55,549 nt of DNA from JAAZFZ01 sp035647435. GTDB taxonomy: Bacteria; Bacillota; Clostridia; Oscillospirales; Acutalibacteraceae. Positions within the stretch are counted from its first letter, which is position 1. Each line of letters begins with the position of its first letter. The DNA lies in NCBI GenBank assembly GCA_035647435.1, contig DASRNM010000014.1:1-55549 (forward strand). The letters run 5' to 3'. The notes beneath the pieces were generated by a model that searched no databases, was not told where the DNA came from, and saw only the letters and a list, made by a program, of their open reading frames with translations. The position numbers and the translations under genes were made by a program. Positions 42,158-51,017 of the stretch are shown one piece after another.

Positions 42158-42823
42158 ATGGGACAGAAAGTTAATCCAACCGGTTTTAGGGTGGGCATAA
42201 TTAAAGAATGGGAATCACGTTGGTATGCCAAAGACAAGCATTTTGGAGATACCCTTGTTGAAGACTACAATTTACGTAATTATTTGCTCAAGGTCCTTGC
42301 ACCTGCCGGTGTACCAAAGGTAGAAATTGAACGCGATTCAAAACGAGTATATATCAATATTCACTGTGCAAAGCCCGGAATGGTTATAGGCCGTGGCGGC
42401 TCAGAAATAGATAAACTCAAGAAAATTTGCGAAAAGAAATTGGGTAAAAGGGTTTCAATAAATATTGTTGAAATCAAACAGCCTGATCTCAACGCACAAC
42501 TTGTTGCTGAAAATATCGCAGCACAGCTCGTAAGGCGTGTGTCGTTCCGTCGTGCACTCAAACAAGCAATCGGACGCACAATGAAGCTTGGAGCAAAAGG
42601 TATTAAAACACAGGTTTCGGGCAGACTCGGTGGCGCTGAAATAGCGAGAACTGAGCATTACCATGAAGGAACTATCCCGCTGCAGACAATTAGAGCTGAT
42701 ATTGACTACGGTTTTGCTGAAGCAAAAACAACCTATGGTCGTATTGGTGTAAAGGTCTGGATTTACAGGGGCGAAATTCTTCATGATACCCGCAAGCCTC
42801 GTAGGGAAGGAGGCAATCGCTGA
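42158..42823 (+). CDS. rpsC: 30S ribosomal protein S3
   Basis: The 221-aa protein starts MGQKVNPTGFRVGIIKEW and has the KH-domain loop VIGRGGSEIDKL. The ATG after GAGGAGG is chosen because the family begins GQKV. Its stop overlaps the rplP start by one base. Confidence 0.98.
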   Translation: MGQKVNPTGFRVGIIKEWESRWYAKDKHFGDTLVEDYNLRNYLLKVLAPAGVPKVEIERDSKRVYINIHCAKPGMVIGRGGSEIDKLKKICEKKLGKRVSINIVEIKQPDLNAQLVAENIAAQLVRRVSFRRALKQAIGRTMKLGAKGIKTQVSGRLGGAEIARTEHYHEGTIPLQTIRADIDYGFAEAKTTYGRIGVKVWIYRGEILHDTRKPRREGGNR

Positions 42824-43248
42824 TGCTTTTACCAAAGCGTGTTAAATACCGCAAACAGCAAAGAGGTCGTATGGCCGGTAAAGCTACTCGCGGTAACAAA
42901 GTAAACTATGGTGAATACGGTCTTGCGGCTCTTGAGCCTGCATGGATTACCTCCAACCAGATTGAGGCTGCCCGTATTGCTATGACTCGCTACATTAAGC
43001 GTGGCGGTCAAGTTTGGATAAAGGTTTTTCCTGATAAGCCAATAACAGAAAAACCTGCTGAAACTCGAATGGGTTCCGGTAAAGGTGCCCCTGAGTATTG
43101 GGTTGCGGTTGTAAAGCCCGGCAAGGTTCTGTTTGAGATTGCCGGAGTTGATAAAGAATCCGCTGTAGAGGCAATGCGCCTTGCAGCAAACAAATTGCCA
43201 ATTAAATGTAAATTTGTAACTAAGGAAGAAACGGGTGGTGAGCAATAA
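42823..43248 (+). CDS. rplP: 50S ribosomal protein L16
   Basis: The 141-aa protein starts LLPKRVKYRKQQRGRM and has RMGSGKGAPEYWVAVVKPG. It helps form the aminoacyl-tRNA site. It overlaps both neighbours by one base, implying coupled translation. Confidence 0.98.
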   Translation: MLLPKRVKYRKQQRGRMAGKATRGNKVNYGEYGLAALEPAWITSNQIEAARIAMTRYIKRGGQVWIKVFPDKPITEKPAETRMGSGKGAPEYWVAVVKPGKVLFEIAGVDKESAVEAMRLAANKLPIKCKFVTKEETGGEQ

Positions 43249-43451
43249 TGAAAGCCAGTGAAATCAGAAAACTTTCTGCTAAAGAGCTGGATGCTAAGCT
43301 TCTTGAGTTGAAGGACGAGCTTTTTAAACTGCGCTTCCAGCAAGCCATTAACCAGCTCGACAACCCAATGCGAATAAGTGCCGTTAAAAAGGATATTGCC
43401 CGTATCAAAACGATACAACGTGATATCGAATTGCACGGCACCAACTCGTGA
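43248..43451 (+). CDS. rpmC: 50S ribosomal protein L29
   Basis: The 67-aa helical-hairpin protein has RKLSAKELDAKLLELKDELF and the LDNPMRISAVKKDIARIKT segment. The length is normal. Confidence 0.97.
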   Translation: MKASEIRKLSAKELDAKLLELKDELFKLRFQQAINQLDNPMRISAVKKDIARIKTIQRDIELHGTNS

Positions 43452-43471
43452 GGAAAGGGAGGCCAAGTTCA

Positions 43472-43729
43472 ATGAGCGATAGAAATCTCAGAAAAACCCG
43501 TGTGGGTTATGTTACGAGCAACAAAATGGAAAAAACAGTTGTCGTTGCAGTTAAGGATAAAGTAAAGCATCCGCTTTACAAAAAAGTTATTAACCGCACG
43601 CAGAAGCTTAAAGCGCACGACGAGAACAACGGTTGTGGCATAGGCGACAAAGTGGTTGTAATGGAAACTCGCCCAATCTCGAAGGATAAGAGATGGCGTG
43701 TTGTTGAAATAATCGAAAAAGCCAAGTAA
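43472..43729 (+). CDS. rpsQ: 30S ribosomal protein S17
   Basis: The 85-aa OB-fold protein has RKTRVGYVTSNKMEKTVVVA and the VVVMETRPISKDKRWRVVEI end. The ATG eight residues into the longest reading gives the family's normal N-terminus (SDRNLRK) and lies behind a GGGAGG site. Confidence 0.97.
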   Translation: MSDRNLRKTRVGYVTSNKMEKTVVVAVKDKVKHPLYKKVINRTQKLKAHDENNGCGIGDKVVVMETRPISKDKRWRVVEIIEKAK

Positions 43730-43758
43730 ATTGGTGCAGTTGTAAGGAGGCAAACACT

Positions 43759-44127
43759 GTGATACAGCAACAGAGTTACCTCAAGGTTGCCGATAATACA
43801 GGTGCTAAGGAAATAATGTGCATCCGTGTTCTTGGCGGAACCGGCAGGAGGTATGCCAATATCGGTGACGTCATCGTTGCTTCTGTTAAAAAAGCAGTGC
43901 CCGGTGGCGTGGTAAAAAAAGGTGAGGTCGTTAGGGCTGTTGTAGTTCGTACAGCAAGCGGCGTTCGGCGAGATGACGGCACATACATTCGCTTTGATGA
44001 GAATGCAGCCGTTATTATAAAAGAAGACAAGAACCCAAGGGGCACACGAATATTTGGTCCGGTGGCAAGAGAGCTAAGAGAAAAGGAATACATTAAAATT
44101 CTCTCGCTTGCTCCGGAAGTCCTTTAA
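43759..44127 (+). CDS. rplN: 50S ribosomal protein L14
   Basis: The 122-aa protein has IQQQSYLKVADNTGAKEIMC and the FGPVARELREKEYIKILSLAPEV end. Translation starts at GTG behind GGAGG. It sits at the subunit interface. Confidence 0.98.
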   Translation: MIQQQSYLKVADNTGAKEIMCIRVLGGTGRRYANIGDVIVASVKKAVPGGVVKKGEVVRAVVVRTASGVRRDDGTYIRFDENAAVIIKEDKNPRGTRIFGPVARELREKEYIKILSLAPEVL

Positions 44128-44141
44128 TAGGGGGTGCGCAT

Positions 44142-44471
44142 ATGAGTAAAAGTGTTCATGTAAAAACCGGTGATACCGTCGAGGTAATCAACGGCAAATA
44201 TCGCGGGAAACGCGGTAAGGTTATGCAGGTCAGTCCTGTGGAGGGCAAAATCATTGTTGAAGGTGTTAACATCGTTACAAAGCATGTTAAGCCGAAAAAA
44301 ATGGGCGAGCCCGGCGGTATGATTAAGGCAGAAAGTGCTCTTTATGCAGATAAGGTTCAGCTTGTTTGCCCTAAATGCAACAAACCGACAAGGGCAGGTA
44401 GCAAAATTAACGCAAAAGGCAAAAAGGTTCGTACATGTAAAAAGAGCGATTGCCTGGCGGAATTTGAATAA
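44142..44471 (+). CDS. rplX: 50S ribosomal protein L24
   Basis: The 109-aa protein has the KOW motif (VINGKYRGKRGKVMQV) and a C-terminal four-Cys cluster, CPKC then CKKSDC. In many relatives the last pair is CxxC; here it is C-x4-C, so zinc binding may be altered. Confidence 0.97.
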   Translation: MSKSVHVKTGDTVEVINGKYRGKRGKVMQVSPVEGKIIVEGVNIVTKHVKPKKMGEPGGMIKAESALYADKVQLVCPKCNKPTRAGSKINAKGKKVRTCKKSDCLAEFE

Positions 44472-44487
44472 GGGAGGAACATGACAC

Positions 44488-45030
44488 ATGGCAGCAAGGT
44501 TAAAGGAAGCCTATGTTAAAGAGGTTGCGCCTGCAATGATGAAAAAGTTTGGATATAAAAGCGTCATGCAAATCCCGAAGCTTGAGAAGATTGTTATCAA
44601 CGTCGGCTGCGGCGAAGCGAAAGAGAACCCAAAGGTTGTTGACGCTGTCGTTTCAGACATAATGCAAATTACAGGCCAAAAGCCCGTGACTTGCAAGGCG
44701 AAGAAATCAGTCGCTAATTTTAAGCTACGTGAGGGTATGACAGTAGGAGTTAAGGTCACTTTAAGGGGCAAAAGGATGTATGAATTTCTTGATAGATTCT
44801 TCAACCTGGCACTTCCGAGAGTGAGAGACTTCAGGGGTATTAATCCCAACTCATTTGATGGTAGAGGAAACTACTCGTTAGGAATAAAAGAGCAGTTGAT
44901 TTTTCCAGAGATTGATTATGATAAGGTTGACAAAGTTCGAGGAATGGACGTTTGTCTTATCACAACAGCTAAAACAGACGAAGAAGCACGAGAGCTTTTG
45001 GCTCTTATGGGTGCTCCGTTTGCGAGATAA
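44488..45030 (+). CDS. rplE: 50S ribosomal protein L5
   Basis: The 180-aa protein has MQIPKLEKIVINVGCGEA, the TGQKPVTCKAKKSVANFKLREG block and DFRGINPNSFDGRGNYSLGI. It binds 5S rRNA. The length is normal. Confidence 0.98.
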   Translation: MAARLKEAYVKEVAPAMMKKFGYKSVMQIPKLEKIVINVGCGEAKENPKVVDAVVSDIMQITGQKPVTCKAKKSVANFKLREGMTVGVKVTLRGKRMYEFLDRFFNLALPRVRDFRGINPNSFDGRGNYSLGIKEQLIFPEIDYDKVDKVRGMDVCLITTAKTDEEARELLALMGAPFAR

Positions 45031-45042
45031 GGAGGGGAAAAA

Positions 45043-45228
45043 GTGGCCAAGAAATCACTGAAAATTAAGCAGGCAAGGCCCGCTAAGTACTCAACAAGAA
45101 GTTATAACAGATGCAAAATCTGCGGAAGGCCGCATGCCTATCTTCGTAAATACGGAGTATGCCGTATTTGTTTCAGGGAATTAGCCCATGCAGGGCAGAT
45201 TCCTGGCGTGAAGAAAGCAAGCTGGTAA
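45043..45228 (+). CDS. rpsZ: 30S ribosomal protein S14, zinc type
   Basis: The 61-aa protein is the short zinc-ribbon form, with CKICGRPHAYLRKYGVCRIC holding four Cys ligands. It starts at GTG behind GGAGGGG. The gene symbol rpsN is also used for this protein. Confidence 0.97.
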   Translation: MAKKSLKIKQARPAKYSTRSYNRCKICGRPHAYLRKYGVCRICFRELAHAGQIPGVKKASW

Positions 45229-45256
45229 TAGAGCAATTGCAAAGGAGGTTGACGGT

Positions 45257-45655
45257 ATGCAAATCACTGATTCCATCGCCGATATGTTGACGAGAATACG
45301 CAATGCTAACTCGGCAAAGCATGATACGGTGAAAATTCCCGCATCCAACATGAAAAAATCGGTTGCTCAGATTCTTGTTGATGAGGGTTATGTTAAAGGC
45401 TTTAAAGTTGAAGATGACGGAAAACAAGGTGTAATAGAAGTTAAATTAAAATATGGCCCGAATAAATCTCAGGTCATCACTGGGTTACGCAGAGTATCAA
45501 AACCGGGTCTTCGTATTTATTCAAATTGTGAGGATATTCCACAGGTCATGAAAGGCCTTGGGATTGCTATCCTCTCAACATCAAAAGGCATAATGACTGA
45601 CAGGGATGCGCGCAAGGCCAAAGTTGGCGGCGAAGTCCTTGCATTCGTCTGGTAA
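45257..45655 (+). CDS. rpsH: 30S ribosomal protein S8
   Basis: The 132-aa protein has ITDSIADMLTRIRNANSAKH and the STSKGIMTDRDARKAKVGGE end. In E. coli S8 represses the spc operon; no matching control is evident here. Confidence 0.98.
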   Translation: MQITDSIADMLTRIRNANSAKHDTVKIPASNMKKSVAQILVDEGYVKGFKVEDDGKQGVIEVKLKYGPNKSQVITGLRRVSKPGLRIYSNCEDIPQVMKGLGIAILSTSKGIMTDRDARKAKVGGEVLAFVW

Positions 45656-45670
45656 GGAGGTGCTGTTACA

Positions 45671-46216
45671 ATGTCACGAATAGGAAAAATGCCGATAACA
45701 ATTCCTGCGGGAGTTGACGTAACAATTAGCGGCAGCACTGTTACAGCTAAGGGCCCAAAGGGCACGCTTACCGGAACAGTGCACAAGAATATGTTATTAA
45801 AGAAGGACGGAGACACAATTATTGTTAACCGTCCAAATGATACAAAACTGAATAGGTCTCTTCACGGGTTGACAAGATCACTTGTCGCAAACATGGTTGC
45901 CGGTGTTAACGAGGGCTATTCAAAGACACTTGAAGTAAACGGAGTCGGCTATCGTGCCGCAAAGCAGGGTAGTAATCTTGTCCTCAACGTTGGTTACTCT
46001 CATCAGGTTATAGTACCTGAAATTGAGGGAATTACTGTTGATGTTCCTGCAGCAAACAAGATTGTTATTTCAGGTCCCGATAAACAGAAGGTCGGTCAGT
46101 TTGCAGCTGAGGTACGTGAAAAGCGTCTCCCCGAGCCATATAAAGGCAAGGGAATAAAATATGCAAACGAATACATCCGCCGCAAGGAAGGCAAGGCCGG
46201 CAAGGGCGGCAAATAG
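45671..46216 (+). CDS. rplF: 50S ribosomal protein L6
   Basis: The 181-aa protein has SRIGKMPITIPAGVDVTI, GVGYRAAKQGSNLVLNVGYSH and the EPYKGKGIKYANEYIRRKEG block. It ends with a GKAGKGGK basic tail. Confidence 0.98.
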   Translation: MSRIGKMPITIPAGVDVTISGSTVTAKGPKGTLTGTVHKNMLLKKDGDTIIVNRPNDTKLNRSLHGLTRSLVANMVAGVNEGYSKTLEVNGVGYRAAKQGSNLVLNVGYSHQVIVPEIEGITVDVPAANKIVISGPDKQKVGQFAAEVREKRLPEPYKGKGIKYANEYIRRKEGKAGKGGK

Positions 46217-46240
46217 TCTTAATTAAAGGAGTGAAAACTT

Positions 46241-46600
46241 ATGGTTAACAAACAGAACAACAATAAAACTAGACAGCAACGCCATAAGAGAGTGCGTGGC
46301 AAAATCAGCGGCACAGCTGAGTGTCCTCGCCTTAATGTCTATCGTTCCTTACAGAACACCTACGCTCAGTTAATAGACGATGTTAAGGGTGAAACCCTTG
46401 TGTCCGCATCAACTGTTGAGAAGGACTTTAAGGAATACGGCGGAAACAAATCCGCTGCCCGTAAAGTGGGCGAATTGTTGGCGAAGCGCGCTGTGGAAAA
46501 AGATATTTCAAAAATAGTTTTTGACCGCAGTGGCTATATATATCACGGCCGTGTGCAAGAGCTGGCCGAAGGCGCCCGCGAGGGCGGCCTCAAGTTCTAA
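46241..46600 (+). CDS. rplR: 50S ribosomal protein L18
   Basis: The 119-aa protein has RHKRVRGKISGTAECPRLNV and FDRSGYIYHGRVQELAEGARE. It binds 5S rRNA with L5. The length is normal. Confidence 0.98.
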   Translation: MVNKQNNNKTRQQRHKRVRGKISGTAECPRLNVYRSLQNTYAQLIDDVKGETLVSASTVEKDFKEYGGNKSAARKVGELLAKRAVEKDISKIVFDRSGYIYHGRVQELAEGAREGGLKF

Positions 46601-46618
46601 GAAGAGGAGGTAATACTT

Positions 46619-47119
46619 TTGGCTAAGATGAATGCTTCAGCTACGGAGCTAACCGAGCGCGTTGTATCCATTAACCGTGTTGCAAAAACAGTTAAGGGCG
46701 GACGCATCTTCAAGTTTTCAGCTCTTGTTGTCGTCGGTGACGGCAATGGCACTGTAGGCTTTGGTTTGGGCAAATCAGGAGAAGTTCCGGATGCTATCCG
46801 TAAGGGTATTGAGAATGCTAAGAAGAACATGTTTAAAGTTGCACTTAAAGGCACAACTATTCCCCATGAAATAATAGGGAAATTTGGTGCAGGTGAGGTT
46901 CTTTTAAAGCCCGCTGCCCCCGGTACAGGAGTTATCGCAGGTGGCCCAGTGCGTGCTGTTGTTGAAACAGCAGGCATAAAGGATATCCGTTCAAAGGCAT
47001 TGCGCTCGAATAACCCCTGCAATGTCGTCAGAGCAACACTTCAAGGGCTTGCACAGCTCAGAAATGCTGACGAAGTTGCAGAGATTCGTGGCAAGTCCGT
47101 TAGTGATATTTTAGATTAA
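46619..47119 (+). CDS. rpsE: 30S ribosomal protein S5
   Basis: The 166-aa protein has RVVSINRVAKTVKGGRIFKF, GNGTVGFGLGKSGEVPDAI and AGGPVRAVVETAGIKDIRSK. Translation starts at TTG behind AGAGGAGG. Confidence 0.98.
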   Translation: MAKMNASATELTERVVSINRVAKTVKGGRIFKFSALVVVGDGNGTVGFGLGKSGEVPDAIRKGIENAKKNMFKVALKGTTIPHEIIGKFGAGEVLLKPAAPGTGVIAGGPVRAVVETAGIKDIRSKALRSNNPCNVVRATLQGLAQLRNADEVAEIRGKSVSDILD

Positions 47120-47133
47120 GGAGGGTGGACGAT

Positions 47134-47340
47134 ATGGCAAAATCAAAACAAATTCAAATTGAGCTTGTCAGAAGCTTGATTGGTAGTAAAAAAGATCAGA
47201 TTGCCACCGCCCATGCACTCGGTCTTCATAAAATTGGGGATGTAGCGGTTCAACCCGATATCCCCGCCACACAAGGTAAGGTGAGAAAGATTTCACACCT
47301 TATCAAGGTTAGTGAAGCCACGCAAGGAGGTGCGAAATAA
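47134..47340 (+). CDS. rpmD: 50S ribosomal protein L30
   Basis: The 68-aa protein has QIQIELVRSLIGSKKDQIAT and the VRKISHLIKV end. A few extra C-terminal residues make it slightly longer than the usual 60. It overlaps rplO by one base. Confidence 0.96.
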   Translation: MAKSKQIQIELVRSLIGSKKDQIATAHALGLHKIGDVAVQPDIPATQGKVRKISHLIKVSEATQGGAK

Positions 47341-47783
47341 TGAAATTGCACGAGCTTTCACCGACGCCAGGTTCGAAAAAGGAACGTAAGCGTGTCGGCA
47401 GAGGTATATCAGCAGGTCAGGGTAAAACCGCCGGCAGAGGGCATAAAGGTCAAAAAGCACGTGCCGGTAGAGGCATGCATCCTGGTTTTGAAGGCGGTCA
47501 AATGCCCTTGCAAAGAAGAGTACCCAAGAGAGGCTTCGTAAACATTTTCCGCAAGGAAATGACAATAGTAAACGTTGCTGCCTTGGAGAAGCATTTTGCA
47601 GACGGCGCAGTTGTTAATGTTGAGGCACTCATTCAAGCAGGCCTTGTTAAAAAGGTCATGGATGGTGTTAAGATTTTGGGCAAAGGCGAGATTTCCAAGA
47701 AACTTACCGTCGAAGCCAATGCTTTTTCCGAAACTGCTAAACAAAAGATTGAGGCAGCTGGCGGAAAGGCAGAGGTGATATAA
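47340..47783 (+). CDS. rplO: 50S ribosomal protein L15
   Basis: The 147-aa protein has LHELSPTPGSKKERKRVGRG and the glycine-rich GKTAGRGHKGQKAR loop, then FEGGQMPLQRRVPKRGF. secY follows without a gap. Confidence 0.98.
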   Translation: MKLHELSPTPGSKKERKRVGRGISAGQGKTAGRGHKGQKARAGRGMHPGFEGGQMPLQRRVPKRGFVNIFRKEMTIVNVAALEKHFADGAVVNVEALIQAGLVKKVMDGVKILGKGEISKKLTVEANAFSETAKQKIEAAGGKAEVI

Positions 47784-49142
47784 TTGTTACGTACCTTTGT
47801 AAATGCATGGAAAATTCCGGATTTGCGTAAAAAGTTGCTTTTCACCGCATTCATTATTTTGGTTTTCAGAATCGGTTCGGCAATTCCCGTTCCGTTTGTT
47901 GATATCATTGAAGGCGGAATAGTTCAAGGCGCAGCAGAAGGAACATTCATGGAATATCTGAGCCTGATGACAGGTAGTGCTTTTAACTACGGTACTATTT
48001 TCGCAATGTCAATCACACCGTACATTAACGCATCAATTATTATGCAGTTGTTGACGGTTGCAATCCCCGCACTTGAAAGACTTCAAAAAGAAGGCGAGGA
48101 AGGCCGAAAAAAGATAGCTGCAATAACTCGCTATGTTACCATCGGTCTTGGGTTGATGCAGAGTACAGCTTACTATATGTATCTGCGCAATCAAAATTTC
48201 CTTGCAACAAATTCAAACGGTGTAGCCTATGCGGGCGGTTGGGCATTTTTCCAGGCAATAGTCATTGTTTTCGCTTTTACAGCGGGAACGGCACTTATTA
48301 TGTGGCTGGGTGAACAGATTAACGATAAGGGTATCGGCAACGGTATTTCAATAATCCTTTTTGCCGGCATCGTTTCAAGAATCCCGTCACTTGTTGCACA
48401 GCTTTATAGCCCTGATATTTCAGTTGGTTATCTTATGCGCCATGAGGCATTTTACATTCTTTCACCGCTTGTCGGCGTTATATTGTTGCTGATGGTAGTG
48501 TATATCGTATGGATGGATAATGCAGAGAGAAGGCTGCCGGTTCAGTACGCAAAGCGTGTTGTCGGTCGCAAGATGTATGGCGGTCAAAACACACATATTC
48601 CGATTAAGGTCAATATGACAGGTGTTTTGCCAATTATCTTCGCAAGCTCAATTCTTTCACTTCCGCCAACGGTTCAAATGTTTGTAGATGTTGCCGAAGG
48701 CAGCAGATGGAATTCTTTCTTTAGTATTTTTTCATCCCAACATTGGGCATATATAATTATTTATTTCTTCCTTATCATCGGTTTTGCGTATTTCTATTCA
48801 AGCATTCAGTACAACCCGATTGATATGGCAAATAATATTCGTCGCAACGGCGGAGCTATACCGGGGCTAAGACCCGATAGAACAACGTCTGATTACATTG
48901 CAAAGGTTTTGTCAAGAATTACCTTGCTTGGTGCGTTAATGTTGAGTGTTGTTGCGTTGTTCCCAATTATTTTTTCACAGGTTACAACACTTATACTCAC
49001 AAAAGGCATTGGACTCGAAAGCGGCATGAACATTGCTCTTGGCGGTACATCCATCATAATCATGGTCGGTGTTGCCCTTGAGACAGTTAAGCAGCTTGAA
49101 AGCCAGATGATGATGCGTCACTATAAAGGCTTCCTTGATTAA
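47784..49142 (+). CDS. secY: Preprotein translocase subunit SecY
   Basis: The 452-aa protein has ten membrane segments, the RIGSAIPVPFVD first-helix block, SITPYINASIIMQLL, and the cytoplasmic loop NPIDMANNIRRNGGAIPGLRP near the end. It forms the export channel with SecE and SecG. Translation starts at TTG directly after rplO, with AGAGGTG inside rplO. Confidence 0.98.
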   Translation: MLRTFVNAWKIPDLRKKLLFTAFIILVFRIGSAIPVPFVDIIEGGIVQGAAEGTFMEYLSLMTGSAFNYGTIFAMSITPYINASIIMQLLTVAIPALERLQKEGEEGRKKIAAITRYVTIGLGLMQSTAYYMYLRNQNFLATNSNGVAYAGGWAFFQAIVIVFAFTAGTALIMWLGEQINDKGIGNGISIILFAGIVSRIPSLVAQLYSPDISVGYLMRHEAFYILSPLVGVILLLMVVYIVWMDNAERRLPVQYAKRVVGRKMYGGQNTHIPIKVNMTGVLPIIFASSILSLPPTVQMFVDVAEGSRWNSFFSIFSSQHWAYIIIYFFLIIGFAYFYSSIQYNPIDMANNIRRNGGAIPGLRPDRTTSDYIAKVLSRITLLGALMLSVVALFPIIFSQVTTLILTKGIGLESGMNIALGGTSIIIMVGVALETVKQLESQMMMRHYKGFLD

Positions 49143-49205
49143 GGGACCTACAAAGCAGGGAAGGCGGGCACAAAAACTGTCCGTCCACGGAGCGGAGGAA
49201 TAAGC

Positions 49206-49955
49206 ATGATAGTGCTCAAAACGAAAAGAGAGCTTTTACTAATAAGAGAAGCTTGCAGAGTTTCGGCTGGGGCATTAAGAGTAGCGGGAGAGGCGGTCGA
49301 GCCCGGTGTAACTACCGCAGAGATTGACCGAATAGCCTATAAATATATAGTTTCCAAAGGCGCCGAACCGGCATTTTTGAACTATGGTGGTTTTCCAGCT
49401 ACAGCGTGCATTTCCATAAACGATGAGGTTATTCATGGAATCCCGAGCAAGAAGCGTGTGATTAAAGAGGGCGACCTTGTCAGCATTGACTTGGGAGCCA
49501 GGCTACATGGATATGTCGGTGATAATGCCGCCACTTTCGCTGCGGGGAGAATTAGTTCCGAGGCGAAGCGGCTGAGCGACACAACACGAGAGAGCCTTTA
49601 TAAGGGCATTCGTGCGGCGGTTGCCGGTGGCAGAGTTGGAGACATTGGTGCAGCGGTTCAACGCTATTGCGAGGAAAGAGGCTTCTCGGTTGTCAGGGAT
49701 TATACCGGGCACGGAGTGGGAGCGAAGCTTCATGAAGACCCCAGTGTACCAAATTTCGGCACACCCGGTCGTGGTGTGCGCCTGTTACCGGGCATGACAA
49801 TTGCCATTGAACCAATGATTAATCAAGGTGTTGCAGACACGAAACGGTTGTCAGACGGTTGGACGGTCAAAACCCGTGACGGAAAGCTTTCCGCCCACTT
49901 TGAGCATACCGTTGCCATCACGGCTGACGGGCCAAAGATTCTTACGTTAGAGTAG
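49206..49955 (+). CDS. map: Methionine aminopeptidase, type I
   Basis: The 249-aa enzyme has the five metal ligands: Asp in SIDLGARLHGYVGDNAA (two), His in DYTGHGVGAKLHEDP, Glu in TIAIEPMIN and Glu in HFEHTVAIT. It removes the initiator Met. It follows secY by 63 nt, with no adenylate kinase gene between, and has GGAGGAATAAGC upstream. Confidence 0.97.
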   Translation: MIVLKTKRELLLIREACRVSAGALRVAGEAVEPGVTTAEIDRIAYKYIVSKGAEPAFLNYGGFPATACISINDEVIHGIPSKKRVIKEGDLVSIDLGARLHGYVGDNAATFAAGRISSEAKRLSDTTRESLYKGIRAAVAGGRVGDIGAAVQRYCEERGFSVVRDYTGHGVGAKLHEDPSVPNFGTPGRGVRLLPGMTIAIEPMINQGVADTKRLSDGWTVKTRDGKLSAHFEHTVAITADGPKILTLE

Positions 49956-49965
49956 GAGGTAGGCA

Positions 49966-50232
49966 GTGTTCAAGATAGGTAGCGTGGTTAAATCACTTAC
50001 AGGGCGGGACAAGAACAAACTTATGATTGTCGTGGATGTTTCAGGCAAAGGTGTTCTTGTTTGTGACGGAAAAGAGAGGCCGCTTGAACGGCCAAAACTT
50101 AAAAATCCAAAGCATCTAGAACGGACAGAGTTCAGCCTGAACATTATTACAGTAGCAACCAATCGAGCTTTGAGGAAAGCACTCACAGCAATTGAAACGG
50201 AGTGCACGGCGATACCTAAGGGAGGTTTTTAA
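49966..50232 (+). CDS. KOW-domain RNA-binding protein
   Basis: The 88-aa protein has an N-terminal KOW segment (FKIGSVVKSLTGRDKNKLMIVV) and a basic, proline-poor middle (RPLERPKLKNPKHLERTE). It resembles the ribosomal L14e-like proteins found between map and infA in Clostridia. It starts at GTG behind TAGGAGG and abuts infA exactly. Its role is unknown; RNA or ribosome binding is likely. Confidence 0.85.
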   Translation: MFKIGSVVKSLTGRDKNKLMIVVDVSGKGVLVCDGKERPLERPKLKNPKHLERTEFSLNIITVATNRALRKALTAIETECTAIPKGGF

Positions 50233-50451
50233 ATGTCTAAACAGGATATGATCGAGATTGAGGGTACGGTTGTTGATGCCCTTCCGAATGCGTTTTTTAC
50301 AGTTGAGTTAGAGAATGGGCATAGAATATTAGCAAACATTTCCGGCAAGCTTAGGATGAATTACATTCGAATATTGCCTGGAGATAAGGTGACTATCGAA
50401 ATGTCACCATATGATCTAACAAGAGGCCGCATTATTTGGCGCTCTAAGTAA
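50233..50451 (+). CDS. infA: Translation initiation factor IF-1
   Basis: The 72-aa OB-fold protein has MIEIEGTVVDALPNAFFTVE, GHRILANISGKLRMNYIRI and LTRGRIIWRSK. It blocks the A site of the 30S subunit during initiation. Confidence 0.98.
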   Translation: MSKQDMIEIEGTVVDALPNAFFTVELENGHRILANISGKLRMNYIRILPGDKVTIEMSPYDLTRGRIIWRSK

Positions 50452-50481
50452 GATCTAAAGTAGTTTAAGGAGGGTAACACA

Positions 50482-50595
50482 ATGAAAGTCAGACCTTCTG
50501 TCAAAAAGATTTGCGAGAAATGCAAAATTATTAAGCGCAAGGGAAGAGTAATGGTAATCTGTGAAAATCCCAAGCACAAGCAGCGTCAGGGTTAA
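50482..50595 (+). CDS. rpmJ: 50S ribosomal protein L36
   Basis: The 37-aa protein reads MKVRPSVKKICEKCKIIKRK at its start and keeps the zinc ligands Cys11, Cys14, Cys27 and His32. A strong AAGGAGGG lies upstream. It is the zinc-binding (C+) form. Confidence 0.97.
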   Translation: MKVRPSVKKICEKCKIIKRKGRVMVICENPKHKQRQG

Positions 50596-50632
50596 CCCGA
50601 CGTAAACCATTTAATGGAGGTGCAACTGACAA

Positions 50633-51001
50633 ATGGCGCGTATTTCAGGTGTAGACCTGCCGAGAGATAAAAGGATTGAGATAGCTCTCACCTATATTTT
50701 TGGCGTAGGGAACAAAACAGCAAGCGAGATAATCGCTGCAACAGGTATCAGTCCTGACACGAGAGTCAGGAATTTAAATGAAGATGAAATTTCAAAGCTG
50801 CGTGAGTACATCGACCAGAATTGTAAGGTCGAGGGTGATTTGCGTCGTGAAACAGCGTTTGGCATTAAAAGATTGATAGAAATCGGCTGTTACCGCGGAG
50901 TTCGTCATCGCAAGGGCCTGCCCGTAAGAGGACAGCGCTCCAAAACTAATGCACGCACGCGCAAGGGTCCAAAGAGGACTATTGCTAACAAGAAGAAGTA
51001 A
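50633..51001 (+). CDS. rpsM: 30S ribosomal protein S13
   Basis: The 122-aa protein has ARISGVDLPRDKRIEIALTY, the helix-two-turn-helix GVGNKTASEIIA and the RHRKGLPVRGQRSKTNARTR tail. The length is normal. Confidence 0.98.
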   Translation: MARISGVDLPRDKRIEIALTYIFGVGNKTASEIIAATGISPDTRVRNLNEDEISKLREYIDQNCKVEGDLRRETAFGIKRLIEIGCYRGVRHRKGLPVRGQRSKTNARTRKGPKRTIANKKK

Positions 51002-51017
51002 GTCAAGGAGGGATAAT

